Assembly: GCF_006783905.1 (NCBI RefSeq)
Contig: NZ_VFPE01000002.1
Span: 744,001-808,000, forward strand
Direction of reading: 5' to 3'
From: Microbacterium kyungheense
Lineage (GTDB): Bacteria; Actinomycetota; Actinomycetes; Actinomycetales; Microbacteriaceae
DNA: 64,000 bases
In this document: one piece after another, positions 9,101-18,147 of the stretch
Numbering within the stretch: the stretch's first letter is position 1
Layout: each line of letters starts with the position of its first letter
Notes under the pieces: generated by a model
Told to the model about the DNA's origin: nothing
The model's input: the letters and a program-made list of their open reading frames with translations, nothing else
The model's database searches: none
Translations under genes and position numbers: made by a program

Positions 9101-9761
9101 CGACCGCGCGCGTCAGCGACGCCGCCTGCAGGAGGCCGAGCGCAAGCTCGCCCAGCTCGGCCGCGTGAACCCGCTCGCACTCGAAGAGTTCGCGGCGCTC
9201 GAGCAGCGCCACAAGTTCATGACCGAACAGCTCGCCGACCTGACGCAGACGCGCAGAGACCTCATGACGATCATCGAAGAGCTCGACGAGCGCATGCAGA
9301 CGATCTTCCTGGCTGCGTTCGAAGACACCAAGGTCGCCTTCGGAGAGGTGTTCCCGATCCTGTTCCCCGGCGGCACCGGATCGATCTCGCTGACCGATCC
9401 CGACTCACCGCTCACGACAGGCATCGAGGTGGCCGTGCGTCCGGTCGGCAAGAAGATCGAGCGCCTGTCGCTGCTGTCCGGAGGGGAGCGGTCGCTGGCG
9501 GCGGTGGCGCTCCTCACCGCCATCTTCAAAGCTCGGCCCAGCCCCTTCTACATCCTCGACGAGGTGGAGGCGGCGCTCGACGACGCCAACCTCGGCCGAC
9601 TGCTCGGCGTCTTCGAGCAGCTTCGGGTGTCCAGTCAGCTCATCGTCATCACGCACCAGAAGCGCACGATGGAGATCGCCGACGCCCTGTACGGCGTCTC
9701 GATGCGCCAGGACGGCGTGTCGGCCGTCGTAGGCCAGCGTGTCGGCGAACGAGTGGCGTGA
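6162..9761 (+). CDS. smc: Chromosome segregation ATPase SMC
   Basis: 1199 aa, normal for bacterial SMC. It forms a V-shaped dimer that, with ScpA and ScpB, extrudes DNA loops and organises and segregates the chromosome. Walker A is GPNGSGKS (residues 31-38). Two long coiled coils flank a hinge at roughly residues 505-640 (GVRGLVGDAVQV onward). The C-terminal head has the ABC signature LSGGERSLAA (about 1105) and Walker B FYILDEVEAALDD (about 1128). An acidic, low-complexity insert lies near residues 950-985 (GGDDAPAADDAMPET), before the second head domain. The gene is followed by a lipoprotein gene and ftsY; smc-ftsY-ffh proximity is a classic bacterial arrangement. Confidence 0.97.
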   Translation: MHLKSVTLKGFKSFAQPTTFALEPGVTCIVGPNGSGKSNVVDALAWVMGEQGAKTLRGGKMEDVIFAGTATRGPLGRAEVQLTIDNADGALPIEYSEVTISRTLFRNGSSEYAINGESCRLLDVQELLSDSGLGREMHVIVGQGRLDSVLQATPEDRRGFIEEAAGILKHRRRKEKTLRKLDAMEANLTRLSDLAGELRRQLKPLGRQAEIAREAATIAAVVRDAKARLFADELVGLREELASHTRSEHERHAERLVLQERLDNAKVRIDQLEADQRSEAVDQARRVAYGLERVQERLRGLYALAGQRLALLGDAEDEERIELTTVSQAMIDEARAEIDEVSDGLGAAQDAAAEAARDVMRARAELDALDVDIAAQSALVSEHDMRITALRGTAEAAASALAAVRAAVERQQRALDAALARRAEAEQILAGVDPDLMPEGASADHAAAYEAAQRESADAETAVASFRERLHAAEREREALTAQTAALSRALDVQNGASSLIAQGLAGVRGLVGDAVQVTPGFEAAVAAVLGPLAEGVLVEDRTSAFAVAEAVRGEDAGVVDIVIADAGMMRPAFPALPGIVPARDVVTAPEGVLGLLSYVVVADDLETAQAAGPSLADAELGGPVTVVTRRGEVYTEYSLRAGTGASRSRLELTAERDAAAERRDEVAAVADSLREQLEQASRSLESARQRTKTALTTLREHDAALAAHAEQLNRATVRHEAAVAECERLESGLAQATAAVEEAEGSARTADDQLTAALEAPRPILDASAREGMLAALDEARDAEMRSRLDVETLRERIRAGEARVIALERQREREKEAAAEAARRAVIRRAQREIAAGVAGQLPAVIDSVDRSLAQARAELAAAESARTALTTELAELRAQESSVRERLAGLTESVHSLELQIHEKRLHVTGLLERVQSELGLDESILVSEYGPDQPIPADDVLVAAVTDRSAGGDDAPAADDAMPETAPEEGVTSVPFDRARQRRRLQEAERKLAQLGRVNPLALEEFAALEQRHKFMTEQLADLTQTRRDLMTIIEELDERMQTIFLAAFEDTKVAFGEVFPILFPGGTGSISLTDPDSPLTTGIEVAVRPVGKKIERLSLLSGGERSLAAVALLTAIFKARPSPFYILDEVEAALDDANLGRLLGVFEQLRVSSQLIVITHQKRTMEIADALYGVSMRQDGVSAVVGQRVGERVA

Positions 9762-9810
9762 CGGCATCCACCGATCCACCCGACAGCTCTTCCGACGAGA
9801 GGTTCCCGCC

Positions 9811-10494
9811 ATGACCCACCCACTTCGCACGGCCGCCGGACTCGGCGTCCTGATCGCGGGCGCCGTGACGCTCGCCGGCTGCGCGCTTCCGATGCCCACG
9901 ATCGTCGGCCCTGCCGAATCGTCGACGCAGGAGCCCACCGACGACGGCGGGACCGATGAGCCGACGACGGACGAGACGTCGATCGGCGATCTTCCGTTCG
10001 ACGTCGAGTTCGACGCGGCGACCATGACGCTGCAGTGGACCGACCCCTTCATGACGGACTCGAACTACACCGTGAGCGCCGCCGACGACGGCAACGGGAG
10101 CTGGGCGTACACCGACACCCGCTCGGGCTGCGTCGCGACCTTCTACCAGGGCACCATCACCGATCTCGACACGTCGCTCGACGACAGTGCGCTGACCGAC
10201 TCGATGCTCGCCATCGTGCTGACCAGCGACGGCGACACGGTGACCGGCGACGACGTCGCGCAGTACGCGTATGACGACCTGATCCCGCTCTCGCCGTCCG
10301 GCACCGTCGACACCCGGAGCATCACGAGCTCGAGCGACGACGGCACATCGTGGCTCGACACGGCGCGCATGTTCGGCTCGGTCGGCGGCGGCATCTACCT
10401 CGGCATCCAGTGCCCGTCGGGTCAGGACGCGACGACCGAGCTCGAGACGCTCATCGGCGACGGCCTGGCCGCCATGATCGTCCCGGTCCCGTAG
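9811..10494 (+). CDS. Putative lipoprotein of unknown function
   Basis: 227 aa from ATG 9811. The N-terminus is a lipoprotein signal peptide: a short basic start (MTHPLR), a hydrophobic stretch, and a lipobox LAGC with the lipidated Cys at residue 24. A Thr/Asp/Glu/Ser-rich linker (about residues 30-60) precedes a soluble domain exposed outside the membrane. No catalytic motif is recognised. The frame is open upstream to 9739, inside smc, but only ATG 9811 places the signal peptide at the N-terminus, and GAGAGG precedes it. It is monocistronic between smc and ftsY with a hairpin after it. Confidence 0.8.
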   Translation: MTHPLRTAAGLGVLIAGAVTLAGCALPMPTIVGPAESSTQEPTDDGGTDEPTTDETSIGDLPFDVEFDAATMTLQWTDPFMTDSNYTVSAADDGNGSWAYTDTRSGCVATFYQGTITDLDTSLDDSALTDSMLAIVLTSDGDTVTGDDVAQYAYDDLIPLSPSGTVDTRSITSSSDDGTSWLDTARMFGSVGGGIYLGIQCPSGQDATTELETLIGDGLAAMIVPVP

Positions 10495-10499
10495 GCCGA

Positions 10500-10518
10500 C
10501 ACCGCCCCGGAGGCGGTG
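10500..10518 (+). terminator. Hairpin after the lipoprotein gene
   Basis: A perfect 7-bp stem CACCGCC/GGCGGTG with a 5-nt loop, starting 6 bp after the lipoprotein stop codon. There is no U-tract, as is usual in high-GC actinobacteria. Confidence 0.5.
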
Positions 10519-10551
10519 CGCGGGCGGTCGGAGCCGTCGCGCGCCCGCCTC

Positions 10552-10557
10552 TAGGCT
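10552..10557 (+). promoter_or_regulatory. -10 hexamer for leaderless ftsY
   Basis: TAGGCT ends exactly 6 nt before the ftsY ATG, predicting a leaderless transcript. Confidence 0.6.
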
Positions 10558-10563
10558 GGAGGC

Positions 10564-11436
<873 letters not shown>

Positions 11437-11516
11437 TCGGGCGCGGCGCGCGACCGAATCGCCGCGACCGCGTGTCCGGGCTTTCGCCGGAGGGCCGGGT
11501 GCGGTTTCATGGGGTC

Positions 11517-12017
11517 ATGGCGATCGAGCACGACTACTTCGGACTCCTCGAATCGGGCCCAGACGGATCGATCTTCTGGTCTGAGAACGTCGAGCTGGGG
11601 GATCAGTCCGTCACGGTCGACCTCACCGCGCCCGACCAGGACGACGTGTCGCCCGCGGCGCTCGACGTCGCCGCGGCGCTCATCTCGTCGCTCGAAGCCA
11701 TCGACCTGAGCGCGCGCAACGCGATGGTCAACGAGCTCAACGACCGCACCAGCGAGGTGACCGAATACATCCTGCAGCAGCAGGAGGCGCTCGGCGAGGC
11801 GCTGGAGGACGTGCTCGTCGACATCTCGGGGGACGTCCACATGGACGTCATCCGGTCGCTGCAGCTCATGAGCATGACGATCCTCGCCGACGAGCACGGC
11901 GGATCGGACCCGTTCGCGGTCCTCGAGTACGCGCTCGATCCGGACGCCACCGACGACGTCCTGCTGGTGAACCTGGACTCCGACGGGGCGGTCCAGTCGG
12001 TCACGAGCGCCGACTGA
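11517..12017 (+). CDS. DUF2004-like protein
   Basis: 166 aa, acidic, beginning MAIEHDYFGLLESGPDG. It resembles small acidic actinobacterial proteins annotated as DUF2004, which have no known function; this assignment is from memory of the N-terminal HDYFG...W pattern. There is no signal peptide or membrane span, and a predicted helical centre (LNDRTSEVTEYILQQQEALG). A TTTCAT (11505-11510) lies exactly 6 nt before the ATG and might be a weak leaderless -10. It is converging on lipA, with a small hairpin between the two stop codons. Confidence 0.7.
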   Translation: MAIEHDYFGLLESGPDGSIFWSENVELGDQSVTVDLTAPDQDDVSPAALDVAAALISSLEAIDLSARNAMVNELNDRTSEVTEYILQQQEALGEALEDVLVDISGDVHMDVIRSLQLMSMTILADEHGGSDPFAVLEYALDPDATDDVLLVNLDSDGAVQSVTSAD

Positions 12018-12018
12018 A

Positions 12019-12038
12019 CCGACCCGCCATCCGGTCGG
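12019..12038. terminator. Hairpin between convergent DUF2004-like gene and lipA
   Basis: CCGACC/GGTCGG, a 6-bp stem with an 8-nt loop, in the 33 bp between two convergent stop codons. It could act in both directions. The stem is short and no U-tract follows. Confidence 0.4.
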
Positions 12039-12050
12039 GGGGACCCGGGT

Positions 12051-13100
12051 TCAGACCGCCTGCGCGAAACCGCGGTCGACGTGCACGTCCTCGGCGATGT
12101 GTGCGAGGTGCGAGGGGATCTCGCGCCCCTTCGACAGCATCGACTGCGCCCAGAGGCGTCCGGCACGGTACGACGAGCGCACGAGCGGCCCGGCGAGCAC
12201 TCCGAGGAAGCCGATGCGCTCGGCCTCCTCCTTGAACTCGACGAACTCCTGCGGCTTCACCCAGCGCGCCACCGGGAGGTGGCGCGGCGACGGTCGCAGG
12301 TACTGCGTGATGGTGATGATGTCGGTGCCCGCGTCGTGAAGGTCCTGCAGCGCCTGCACGACCTCCTCGGGCTCCTCGCCCATGCCGAGGATGAGGTTCG
12401 ACTTCGTGATGAGCCCGGCATCCCGCGCCTGGGTCAGGACATCGAGCGAGCGCTCGTAGCGGAATGCCGGCCGGATCCGCTTGAAGATGCGCGGCACCGT
12501 CTCGACGTTGTGCGCGAACACCTCGGGGCGACTGTCGAACACCTCCTCGAGGAGGGCCGGATCCCCGTTGAAGTCCGTCGCGAGGATCTCCACGCCGGTG
12601 TTCGGATTCATCGCGTGGATCTGCCGCACGGTCTCGGCGTGCAGCCACGCTCCGCCGTCGGGAAGGTCGTCGCGCGCGACGCCGGTGACGGTCGCGTAGC
12701 GGAGGTTCATGCGGACGACGCTCTCGGCGACACGGCGAGGCTCGTCCGTGTCGTAGTCGGCGGGCTTGCCGGTGTCGATCTGGCAGAAGTCGCAGCGTCT
12801 CGTGCACTGCGAGCCGCCGATGAGGAACGTGGCCTCGCGGTCTTCCCAGCACTCGTAGATGTTGGGGCAGCCCGCCTCCTGGCAGACGGTGTGCAGCTCC
12901 TCGGTCTTCACCAGCGAGTGCAGGGCCTGGTACTCCGGGCCCATCTTCGCCTTCGTCTTGATCCACTCCGGCTTGCGCTCGATGGGCGTCTGGGCGTTGC
13001 GCACCTCGAGGCGCAGGAGCCTGCGTCCGTCGGGCGCCGCGGACGGGGTGGATGCCGCCGCCTGGCCGGCCGCGGACGCGCCGCTGCCGCACGCGCTCAT
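12051..13100 (-). CDS. lipA: Lipoyl synthase
   Basis: 349 aa. A radical-SAM enzyme that inserts two sulfurs into protein-bound octanoyl groups to make lipoate for 2-oxoacid dehydrogenases and the glycine cleavage system. Both iron-sulfur sites are visible: the auxiliary cluster cysteines Cys73, Cys78 and Cys84 ([13 protein letters not shown]) and the radical-SAM CxxxCxxC at Cys99, Cys103, Cys106 (CTRRCDFC). The C-terminal RSSYRA motif that caps the active site is present. The frame is open upstream through lipB, but ATG 13100 overlaps the lipB stop in an ATGA, indicating coupled translation. The N-terminal 25 residues are a Ser/Ala-rich extension. Confidence 0.95.
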   Translation of the reverse strand: MSACGSGASAAGQAAASTPSAAPDGRRLLRLEVRNAQTPIERKPEWIKTKAKMGPEYQALHSLVKTEELHTVCQEAGCPNIYECWEDREATFLIGGSQCTRRCDFCQIDTGKPADYDTDEPRRVAESVVRMNLRYATVTGVARDDLPDGGAWLHAETVRQIHAMNPNTGVEILATDFNGDPALLEEVFDSRPEVFAHNVETVPRIFKRIRPAFRYERSLDVLTQARDAGLITKSNLILGMGEEPEEVVQALQDLHDAGTDIITITQYLRPSPRHLPVARWVKPQEFVEFKEEAERIGFLGVLAGPLVRSSYRAGRLWAQSMLSKGREIPSHLAHIAEDVHVDRGFAQAV

Positions 13101-13735
13101 GCGCTCACGCCCGCGTACTCGGCCTCGAACACGCGGCTCACGGTTCCGACGACGTCGCGTGGGGTGACGTCGGCCCCGAGGATCTCGCTCACCGTCGTGA
13201 CGCCGGCATCCGTGATGCCGCATGGGATGATGCCGCGGAACCCGGCGAGCGTGTTGGCGCAGTTGAGCGCGAAGCCGTGCATCGTGACGCCGCGCTGGAC
13301 GCGCACGCCGATCGCGGCGACCTTGTCCTCGCCGAGCGGCCGGCGCACCCACACGCCGCTGCGGCCCTCGACGCGGTAGCCGTCGACGCCGTGCTCGGCC
13401 AGCGCGTCGATGAGCAGCCCCTCCAGACGCCGGACGTGGGCGACCACGTCGACGGGCTCGTGCAGGCGCACGATGGGGTAGCCGACGAGCTGTCCGGGGC
13501 CATGCCAGGTGATCTTCCCGCCGCGGTCGACGTCGACCACGGGCGTGCCGTCGGTCGGGCGCTCATGCGCCGCGGTGCGCGCACCGGCGGTGTACACCGG
13601 TTCGTGCTCGAGCAGCAGCAGGGTGTCGGGACGAGTCCCGTCGACCACCCCGGCGTGGACGCGGCGCTGCAGCTCCCAGCCGTCCAGGTACGGGACGTAA
13701 TCGGGGGAGAGGCCGACCGTCTGGATGTCGAGCAT
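13097..13735 (-). CDS. lipB: Octanoyl-[ACP]:protein N-octanoyltransferase
   Basis: 212 aa. Transfers octanoate from acyl carrier protein to lipoyl domains, giving the LipA substrate. The signature [18 protein letters not shown] lies at residues 71-88. The catalytic pair is Lys138 (EDKVAAIG) and Cys172 (GIIPCGI). An upstream in-frame ATG exists at 13786, but ATG 13735 has AAGGAG 5 nt upstream and gives the family length. lipB-lipA form a two-gene operon with a 4-bp overlap, transcribed away from the ACT-domain gene across a 94-bp gap. Confidence 0.95.
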   Translation of the reverse strand: MLDIQTVGLSPDYVPYLDGWELQRRVHAGVVDGTRPDTLLLLEHEPVYTAGARTAAHERPTDGTPVVDVDRGGKITWHGPGQLVGYPIVRLHEPVDVVAHVRRLEGLLIDALAEHGVDGYRVEGRSGVWVRRPLGEDKVAAIGVRVQRGVTMHGFALNCANTLAGFRGIIPCGITDAGVTTVSEILGADVTPRDVVGTVSRVFEAEYAGVSA

Positions 13736-13817
13736 CGTGCTCCTTCGCGTCGTCGCTTGTGGCGATTGATGGATCGCGTCCAACAATACATCCCGGCTCG
13801 ACGTCCGACTCCCTCGC

Positions 13818-13823
13818 TAGCGT
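13818..13823 (+). promoter_or_regulatory. -10 hexamer for leaderless ACT-domain gene
   Basis: TAGCGT ends 6 nt before ATG 13830. No Shine-Dalgarno sequence lies between, so the transcript is predicted to be leaderless. Confidence 0.6.
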
Positions 13824-13829
13824 GCAGCC

Positions 13830-14261
13830 ATGACGATCGCTCACGGCCAGGAGGCCGACATCTCTCTCGCCCTGCCCGACCGGCCCGGTGCCCTCGCCGA
13901 CTTCGGCGACGCTCTCGGGCGTGCCGGCATCAGCGTGGAGGGCGGGGGAGTGTGGGTCCACGAAGGACGCGGCCTCGCCCACTTCCTGGTGACCGACGTG
14001 CCGGGCGCCACGGCCGCGCTCGAGGCGGCCGGACTGGGACCGGTGACCGCGTCGCCTGTCGTGAGCGTCCGGCTCGCGCAGGACGTCCCGGGTCAGCTGG
14101 GCGCGTTCACCCGGCGGCTCGGCGACGCCGGCATCCGCATCCTGGTGCAGTACAGCGATCACGACCATCGGCTCATCGTCGTGGTCCCCGACGAGGACGG
14201 TCCCGCGGCCCGGACGATCTGCGAGCAGTGGGAGCAGGAGCGGATCGCACGCGGGTCATAG
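13830..14261 (+). CDS. ACT-domain protein (two ACT repeats)
   Basis: 143 aa made of two ACT-like repeats: residues 8-70 (ISLALPDRPGALADFGDAL, a classic ACT start with the Gly after PDRP) and about 75-135 (VSVRLAQDVPGQLGAFTRRL). ACT domains bind amino acids or similar small ligands and usually regulate a partner enzyme. There is no catalytic or DNA-binding domain here, so this is a free-standing sensor; the ligand and partner are unknown. It is 9 bp upstream of the TetR-VOC gene on the same strand, although that gene has its own -10. Confidence 0.75.
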   Translation: MTIAHGQEADISLALPDRPGALADFGDALGRAGISVEGGGVWVHEGRGLAHFLVTDVPGATAALEAAGLGPVTASPVVSVRLAQDVPGQLGAFTRRLGDAGIRILVQYSDHDHRLIVVVPDEDGPAARTICEQWEQERIARGS

Positions 14262-14264
14262 GGT
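14259..14264 (+). promoter_or_regulatory. -10 hexamer for leaderless TetR-VOC gene
   Basis: TAGGGT overlaps the stop codon of the ACT gene and ends 6 nt before ATG 14271. The overlap with coding sequence makes this less certain than the other leaderless sites. Confidence 0.5.
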
Positions 14265-14270
14265 GGCTTC

Positions 14271-15260
14271 ATGTCCACCGAGCCGCGCGCGGGGCGCCCG
14301 AAGGCGTCGTCGCGAGAGACGATCGCCGAAGCCGCGTGCGAGCTGTTCCTGGAGCAGGGCTACGAGCAGACGTCGATCGTCGACATCGCCAACCGCGCCG
14401 GGGTGAGCCGGTCCAGCTTCTTCAACTACTTCTCGTCGAAATCCGACGTGCTGTGGGCGGGCCTCGACGAGCGTCTGGTCGCCTTCGAGGCCCACCTCGC
14501 AGGCGATGACGGTGCGGATGCCTCCGCGGACGTCCGCCGTGCCGCCGAGACCGTCGCCGCCGACTTCGCGCCCGACAGCCTGGCGCTCGGTATCGTGAAC
14601 GCGGCCGCCATGGGGATCGAGGCGGAGTACGAACGCGACGCCGCCCTTCGGCGCGCCCGGGTCGCCCGGGCCGCGGCAGCACGATTCGCCCGCGGCGGCG
14701 CGGACCGCGTGCGCGCCGAGGTCGCCGGAGCCGCGTGGGGCGGCGCCGTACTCGCGGCGATCGAGGCCTGGGCGCATGACGGGGCCGGGCGCACGTCGCT
14801 CGCGCGGTTCCTGACGCGTGCCGCCGACGCCGCCGAGGCGGTGCGTCCGCAGCCTGCGACCGGGGTGCGTCAGCTTCGCGTGGTCGCGACGGCACCGGAC
14901 TTCGACGAGGCGCTCGCCTTCTACCGCGATGTCGTCGGGATGCCGCAGGCCGAGGCCTACGAGGCAGAAGGCGGCGCCCGCGTCGCGATCCTCGACGCCG
15001 GTCGGGCCACGCTGGAGCTCGCCAATCCCGCGCAGGTCGCCTTCATCGACCGTGTCGAGACCGACGGTGACGCGCCGAGCGACGAGATCCGTGTGGCGCT
15101 CGAGGTCGAAGACGCCGCAGCGGTCGCGGAGCGGCTGGCGGCCGGCGGCGCCCGGGTCGAGGCGTCGCCTCGCGAGACGCCGTGGCGCTCGCTCAACGCG
15201 CGGCTCCGGGGTCCGGCGGGCCTGCAGCTGACGCTCTTCCAGGAGCTCGACGGGGCCTGA
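14271..15260 (+). CDS. TetR-type regulator fused to a VOC (glyoxalase-like) domain
   Basis: 329 aa. Residues about 15-60 form a TetR helix-turn-helix (IAEAACELFLEQGYEQTSIVDIAN, split by the turn, then RAGVSRSSFFNYFSSKSDVLW). A TetR-like helical core follows to about residue 190. From about residue 198 the chain changes to a vicinal-oxygen-chelate fold (LRVVATAPDFDEALAFYRDV ... RATLELA ... LRGPAGLQLTLFQE), the glyoxalase/bleomycin-resistance superfamily. The fusion is in one uninterrupted frame with no indel signature. The VOC part could be a ligand sensor for the regulator or a retained enzyme; the metal-binding positions cannot be assigned by eye. A leaderless -10 precedes the ATG. Confidence 0.8.
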   Translation: MSTEPRAGRPKASSRETIAEAACELFLEQGYEQTSIVDIANRAGVSRSSFFNYFSSKSDVLWAGLDERLVAFEAHLAGDDGADASADVRRAAETVAADFAPDSLALGIVNAAAMGIEAEYERDAALRRARVARAAAARFARGGADRVRAEVAGAAWGGAVLAAIEAWAHDGAGRTSLARFLTRAADAAEAVRPQPATGVRQLRVVATAPDFDEALAFYRDVVGMPQAEAYEAEGGARVAILDAGRATLELANPAQVAFIDRVETDGDAPSDEIRVALEVEDAAAVAERLAAGGARVEASPRETPWRSLNARLRGPAGLQLTLFQELDGA

Positions 15261-15294
15261 GGCCTCGGGCGGCGGGTGCGGGCATCCGCTCGCG

Positions 15295-15300
15295 TAGAAT
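15295..15300 (+). promoter_or_regulatory. -10 hexamer upstream of ffh
   Basis: TAGAAT ends 9 nt before the ffh ATG, so the leader would be only about 3 nt. Confidence 0.55.
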
Positions 15301-15309
15301 CAGGGCATC

Positions 15310-16872
15310 ATGGCGACTTTCGGCACACTCTCCGACCGGCTCACCGAGACCTTCCGCAACCTCCGCACCAAGGGCAAGCTCACGCCCGCGGACGTCGACG
15401 GCACGGTCCGCGAGATCCGGCGCGCGCTGCTCGACGCCGACGTGGCGCTGCCCGTCGTCAAGGAGTTCACCTCCAAGGTGCGCGAGCGCGCTCTCGGCGA
15501 CGAGGTGAACCGCGCGCTCAATCCCGCGCAGCAGGTCGTGCAGATCGTCAACGACGAGCTCATCGCGATCCTGGGCGGCGAGCAGCGCCGCCTGCAGTTC
15601 GCCAAGAACCCGCCGACGGTGATCATGCTCGCGGGCCTCCAGGGCTCGGGCAAGACGACGTTCGCCGGCAAGCTGTCGCGCCAGCTCGCGAAGGACGGGC
15701 ACACGCCGCTCCTCATCGCCGCCGACCTCCAGCGCCCGAACGCCGTCAACCAGCTGCAGGTCGTCGCCGAGCGCGCGGGTGCCGCCATCTACGCCCCGGA
15801 GCCCGGCAACGGCGTCGGCGACCCGGTCAAGGTGGCCAAGGACGGCGTCGAGGTCGCTCGCCGGCAGCAGCACGACGTCGTCATCATCGACACCGCCGGC
15901 CGCCTCGGCGTCGACGCCGAGCTCATGAAGCAGGCCGCCGACATCCGCAAGGCGACCGACCCGGACGAGGTCCTGTTCGTCATCGACGCGATGATCGGTC
16001 AGGATGCCGTCAACACGGCCAAGGCCTTCCAGGACGGTGTCGACTTCACCGGTGTGGTGCTCTCCAAGCTCGACGGCGACGCCCGCGGCGGTGCCGCGCT
16101 GTCGGTCGCGTCGGTCACCGGCCGGCCCATCATCTTCGCGTCGACGGGTGAGGGACTGGAGGACCTCGAGGCCTTCCACCCCGACCGCATGGCATCGCGC
16201 ATCCTCGACCTCGGCGACATCCTCACCCTCATCGAGCAGGCCCAGCAGGCGTTCGACGAAGAGGAGGCGCTCAAGGTCGCCGAGAAGCTCGCGACCGAGC
16301 AGTTCACCCTCGAGGACTTCCTCGCCCAGATGCAGCAGATGCGCAAGATGGGCTCGATGAAGAAGATGCTCGGGATGCTGCCGGGCATGGGCTCGATGAA
16401 GCAGCAGCTCGACGACTTCGACGAGCGCGAGATCGACCGCACCGAGGCGATCATCCGCTCGATGACGCCGGCGGAACGCCGCAACACGAAGCTCCTCAAC
16501 GGATCCCGGCGCCTGCGCATCGCGCGCGGCTCGGGCATGACCGTCACGGACGTCAACCAGCTCGTGCAGCGGTTCGACCAGGCCGCCAAGATGATGAAGA
16601 CCGTCGCCCGCGGCGGTGTGCCGAACATCCCCGGCATGGGGCCGATCCCGGGCGCCGGGCGCCCCGGTGCGTCCTCCAAGCGCGGCAAGCAGCAGAAGGC
16701 CAAGGGCTCGCGCTCGGGCAACCCCGCCAAGCGTGCCGCCGAGAACGCCGGCATCGCCGGGCAGGCTCCGCAGACGCCGACCGGTTCGGGCTTCGGTCTC
16801 TCCGGCGGTGCGCAGGGAGCGCCGAGCGAGGCCGACCTCGCCGAGCTGCAGAAGATGCTCGGCCGCGGCTGA
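15310..16872 (+). CDS. ffh: Signal recognition particle protein Ffh
   Basis: 520 aa. The SRP54 GTPase that binds signal sequences and, with 4.5S RNA, targets ribosomes to FtsY. N domain 1-90; G domain with P-loop GLQGSGKTT (about 109-117), DTAGRLGVDAELM and SKLDGDARGGAAL; methionine-rich M domain about 300-440 (MQQMRKMGSMKKMLGMLPGM). The C-terminal 70 residues are a basic Gly/Ser/Lys-rich tail (RGKQQKAKGSRSG) ending in a short acidic helix (AELQKMLGRG), typical of actinobacterial Ffh. It converges on the carboxylate-amine ligase gene, with a 10-bp stem terminator between them. Confidence 0.97.
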   Translation: MATFGTLSDRLTETFRNLRTKGKLTPADVDGTVREIRRALLDADVALPVVKEFTSKVRERALGDEVNRALNPAQQVVQIVNDELIAILGGEQRRLQFAKNPPTVIMLAGLQGSGKTTFAGKLSRQLAKDGHTPLLIAADLQRPNAVNQLQVVAERAGAAIYAPEPGNGVGDPVKVAKDGVEVARRQQHDVVIIDTAGRLGVDAELMKQAADIRKATDPDEVLFVIDAMIGQDAVNTAKAFQDGVDFTGVVLSKLDGDARGGAALSVASVTGRPIIFASTGEGLEDLEAFHPDRMASRILDLGDILTLIEQAQQAFDEEEALKVAEKLATEQFTLEDFLAQMQQMRKMGSMKKMLGMLPGMGSMKQQLDDFDEREIDRTEAIIRSMTPAERRNTKLLNGSRRLRIARGSGMTVTDVNQLVQRFDQAAKMMKTVARGGVPNIPGMGPIPGAGRPGASSKRGKQQKAKGSRSGNPAKRAAENAGIAGQAPQTPTGSGFGLSGGAQGAPSEADLAELQKMLGRG

Positions 16873-16881
16873 CCCTTCGCG

Positions 16882-16911
16882 TCCGGGATGCGGGGGCTCT
16901 GGCATCCCGGA
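16882..16911. terminator. Bidirectional terminator between ffh and the carboxylate-amine ligase gene
   Basis: A perfect 10-bp stem TCCGGGATGC/GCATCCCGGA with a 10-nt loop in the gap between two convergent genes. Confidence 0.7.
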
Positions 16912-16920
16912 TCCGCGGGA

Positions 16921-18084
16921 TCAGTGTCCGAGGTTCGCGAGGTGCTCGCGCAGTGTCGGGCCGGAGCGGAACTCGCCCACCAGGTGTCGGACGACCTCGC
17001 GCAGGTCGCCGTCGGCCGCGTCGGCGACGGCCAGCTGCCGCGCGTAGCTCGCGCCGTCGGTCAGGATCGTCTGGATGCCCGCGAGCTCCCGCGCGCACTT
17101 GAGCTCGGTCGCGATGTCGGCCACCTCTTCCAGCGTCTCGCGCAGGTGCTCGACGACCGGTCGCTGGGTGCCCAGATGGTCGACGATCACGCGGGCGTCC
17201 AGGCCGTACCGGGCTGCGCGCCACTTGTTCTCGCGGATGAACCACGGCTGGATGGTCTCGAGGTCGAGCCCTTCGTCCAGCCGGCGCGAGAAGTGCTCGA
17301 CGAGCACCTGCACGAGGGCGGCGACGGCGGCCAGCTCGGGCAGCGTCGACATGCCGTCGCAGGCCCTCACCTCGATGGTTCCCCAGCGGGGCGCGGGACG
17401 GATGTCCCACCGCACCTCGGTCGCGTCGGCCATGACACCCGTGCCGATCATGTCGTCGAGGTAGCCCTCGAACTCGCGCCAGTCGTGCAGCGGCCACGGC
17501 AGCCCCGCCGTCGGGAGCTGCTGGAACACCAGCGCCCGATTGGACGCGTACCCGGTGCGCTCACCGGCCCAGAAGGGGCTCGAGGCCGACAGCGCCTGCA
17601 GGTGCGGCAGGTACACGGCGAGGGCGTTGATGATCGGGAAGACCTTGTTGACGTCGTCGACGCCGACGTGCACGTGGATGCCCCAGATCATCATGTTGCG
17701 TCCCCACCACTGGGTCCGCTCGATGAGCTTGTGGTAGCGCGTCTTGTCGGTGACGCTCTGGTCGTACCACTGCGCGAAGGGATGGCTGCCCGCGCACAGC
17801 AGGTCGACGCCGTGTGGATCGGTGTAGGTGCGCACGGCGGCGATCGCGTCGGCGATGTCGTCGACGGCGGCGGCGACGGTGTCGCCGATCCCGCTCGTGA
17901 CCTCGACCGTGTTCGTCAGCAGCTCGCCGGTCACGGTGTACCGCTCCAGCGACGAGTCCTCCTCGAGCGCCGCCAGCAGCGGGGGCGCCTGCCCGATCAG
18001 GTCGCCGGTCTCGGCGTCCGCCAGCATGAGCTCCCACTCCAGTCCCACCGACGAGCGGGCGGATGTCGCGAAGGGCACCGTCAT
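16921..18084 (-). CDS. Carboxylate-amine ligase, glutamate-cysteine ligase type 2 family (YbdK-like)
   Basis: 387 aa. The family joins a carboxylate to an amine using ATP; characterised members include weak gamma-glutamylcysteine ligases such as E. coli YbdK and the EgtA enzyme. Visible features: SVGLEWELMLAD near the N-terminus (metal/ATP site Glu residues), the ELLTNTVEV segment, and GIHVHVGV (about 150), the family's His-rich motif. The frame is open to 18168, but ATG 18084 gives the family length and places SVGLEWEL near residue 12. Since Microbacteriaceae use mycothiol rather than glutathione, the physiological product is uncertain. It is divergent from rpsP. Confidence 0.85.
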   Translation of the reverse strand: MTVPFATSARSSVGLEWELMLADAETGDLIGQAPPLLAALEEDSSLERYTVTGELLTNTVEVTSGIGDTVAAAVDDIADAIAAVRTYTDPHGVDLLCAGSHPFAQWYDQSVTDKTRYHKLIERTQWWGRNMMIWGIHVHVGVDDVNKVFPIINALAVYLPHLQALSASSPFWAGERTGYASNRALVFQQLPTAGLPWPLHDWREFEGYLDDMIGTGVMADATEVRWDIRPAPRWGTIEVRACDGMSTLPELAAVAALVQVLVEHFSRRLDEGLDLETIQPWFIRENKWRAARYGLDARVIVDHLGTQRPVVEHLRETLEEVADIATELKCARELAGIQTILTDGASYARQLAVADAADGDLREVVRHLVGEFRSGPTLREHLANLGH

Positions 18085-18147
18085 GGGCACAGTCTGGCAT
18101 GTGGATGCCGCACGCCGAGCGGGTTCGTCCCCGGCGCCGTCATCTGG

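Noticed and set aside
9739..9811. Upstream start of the lipoprotein gene at 9739
   Set aside because: It lies within the smc coding sequence and would bury the signal peptide behind 24 polar residues; ATG 9811 gives a proper lipoprotein signal.
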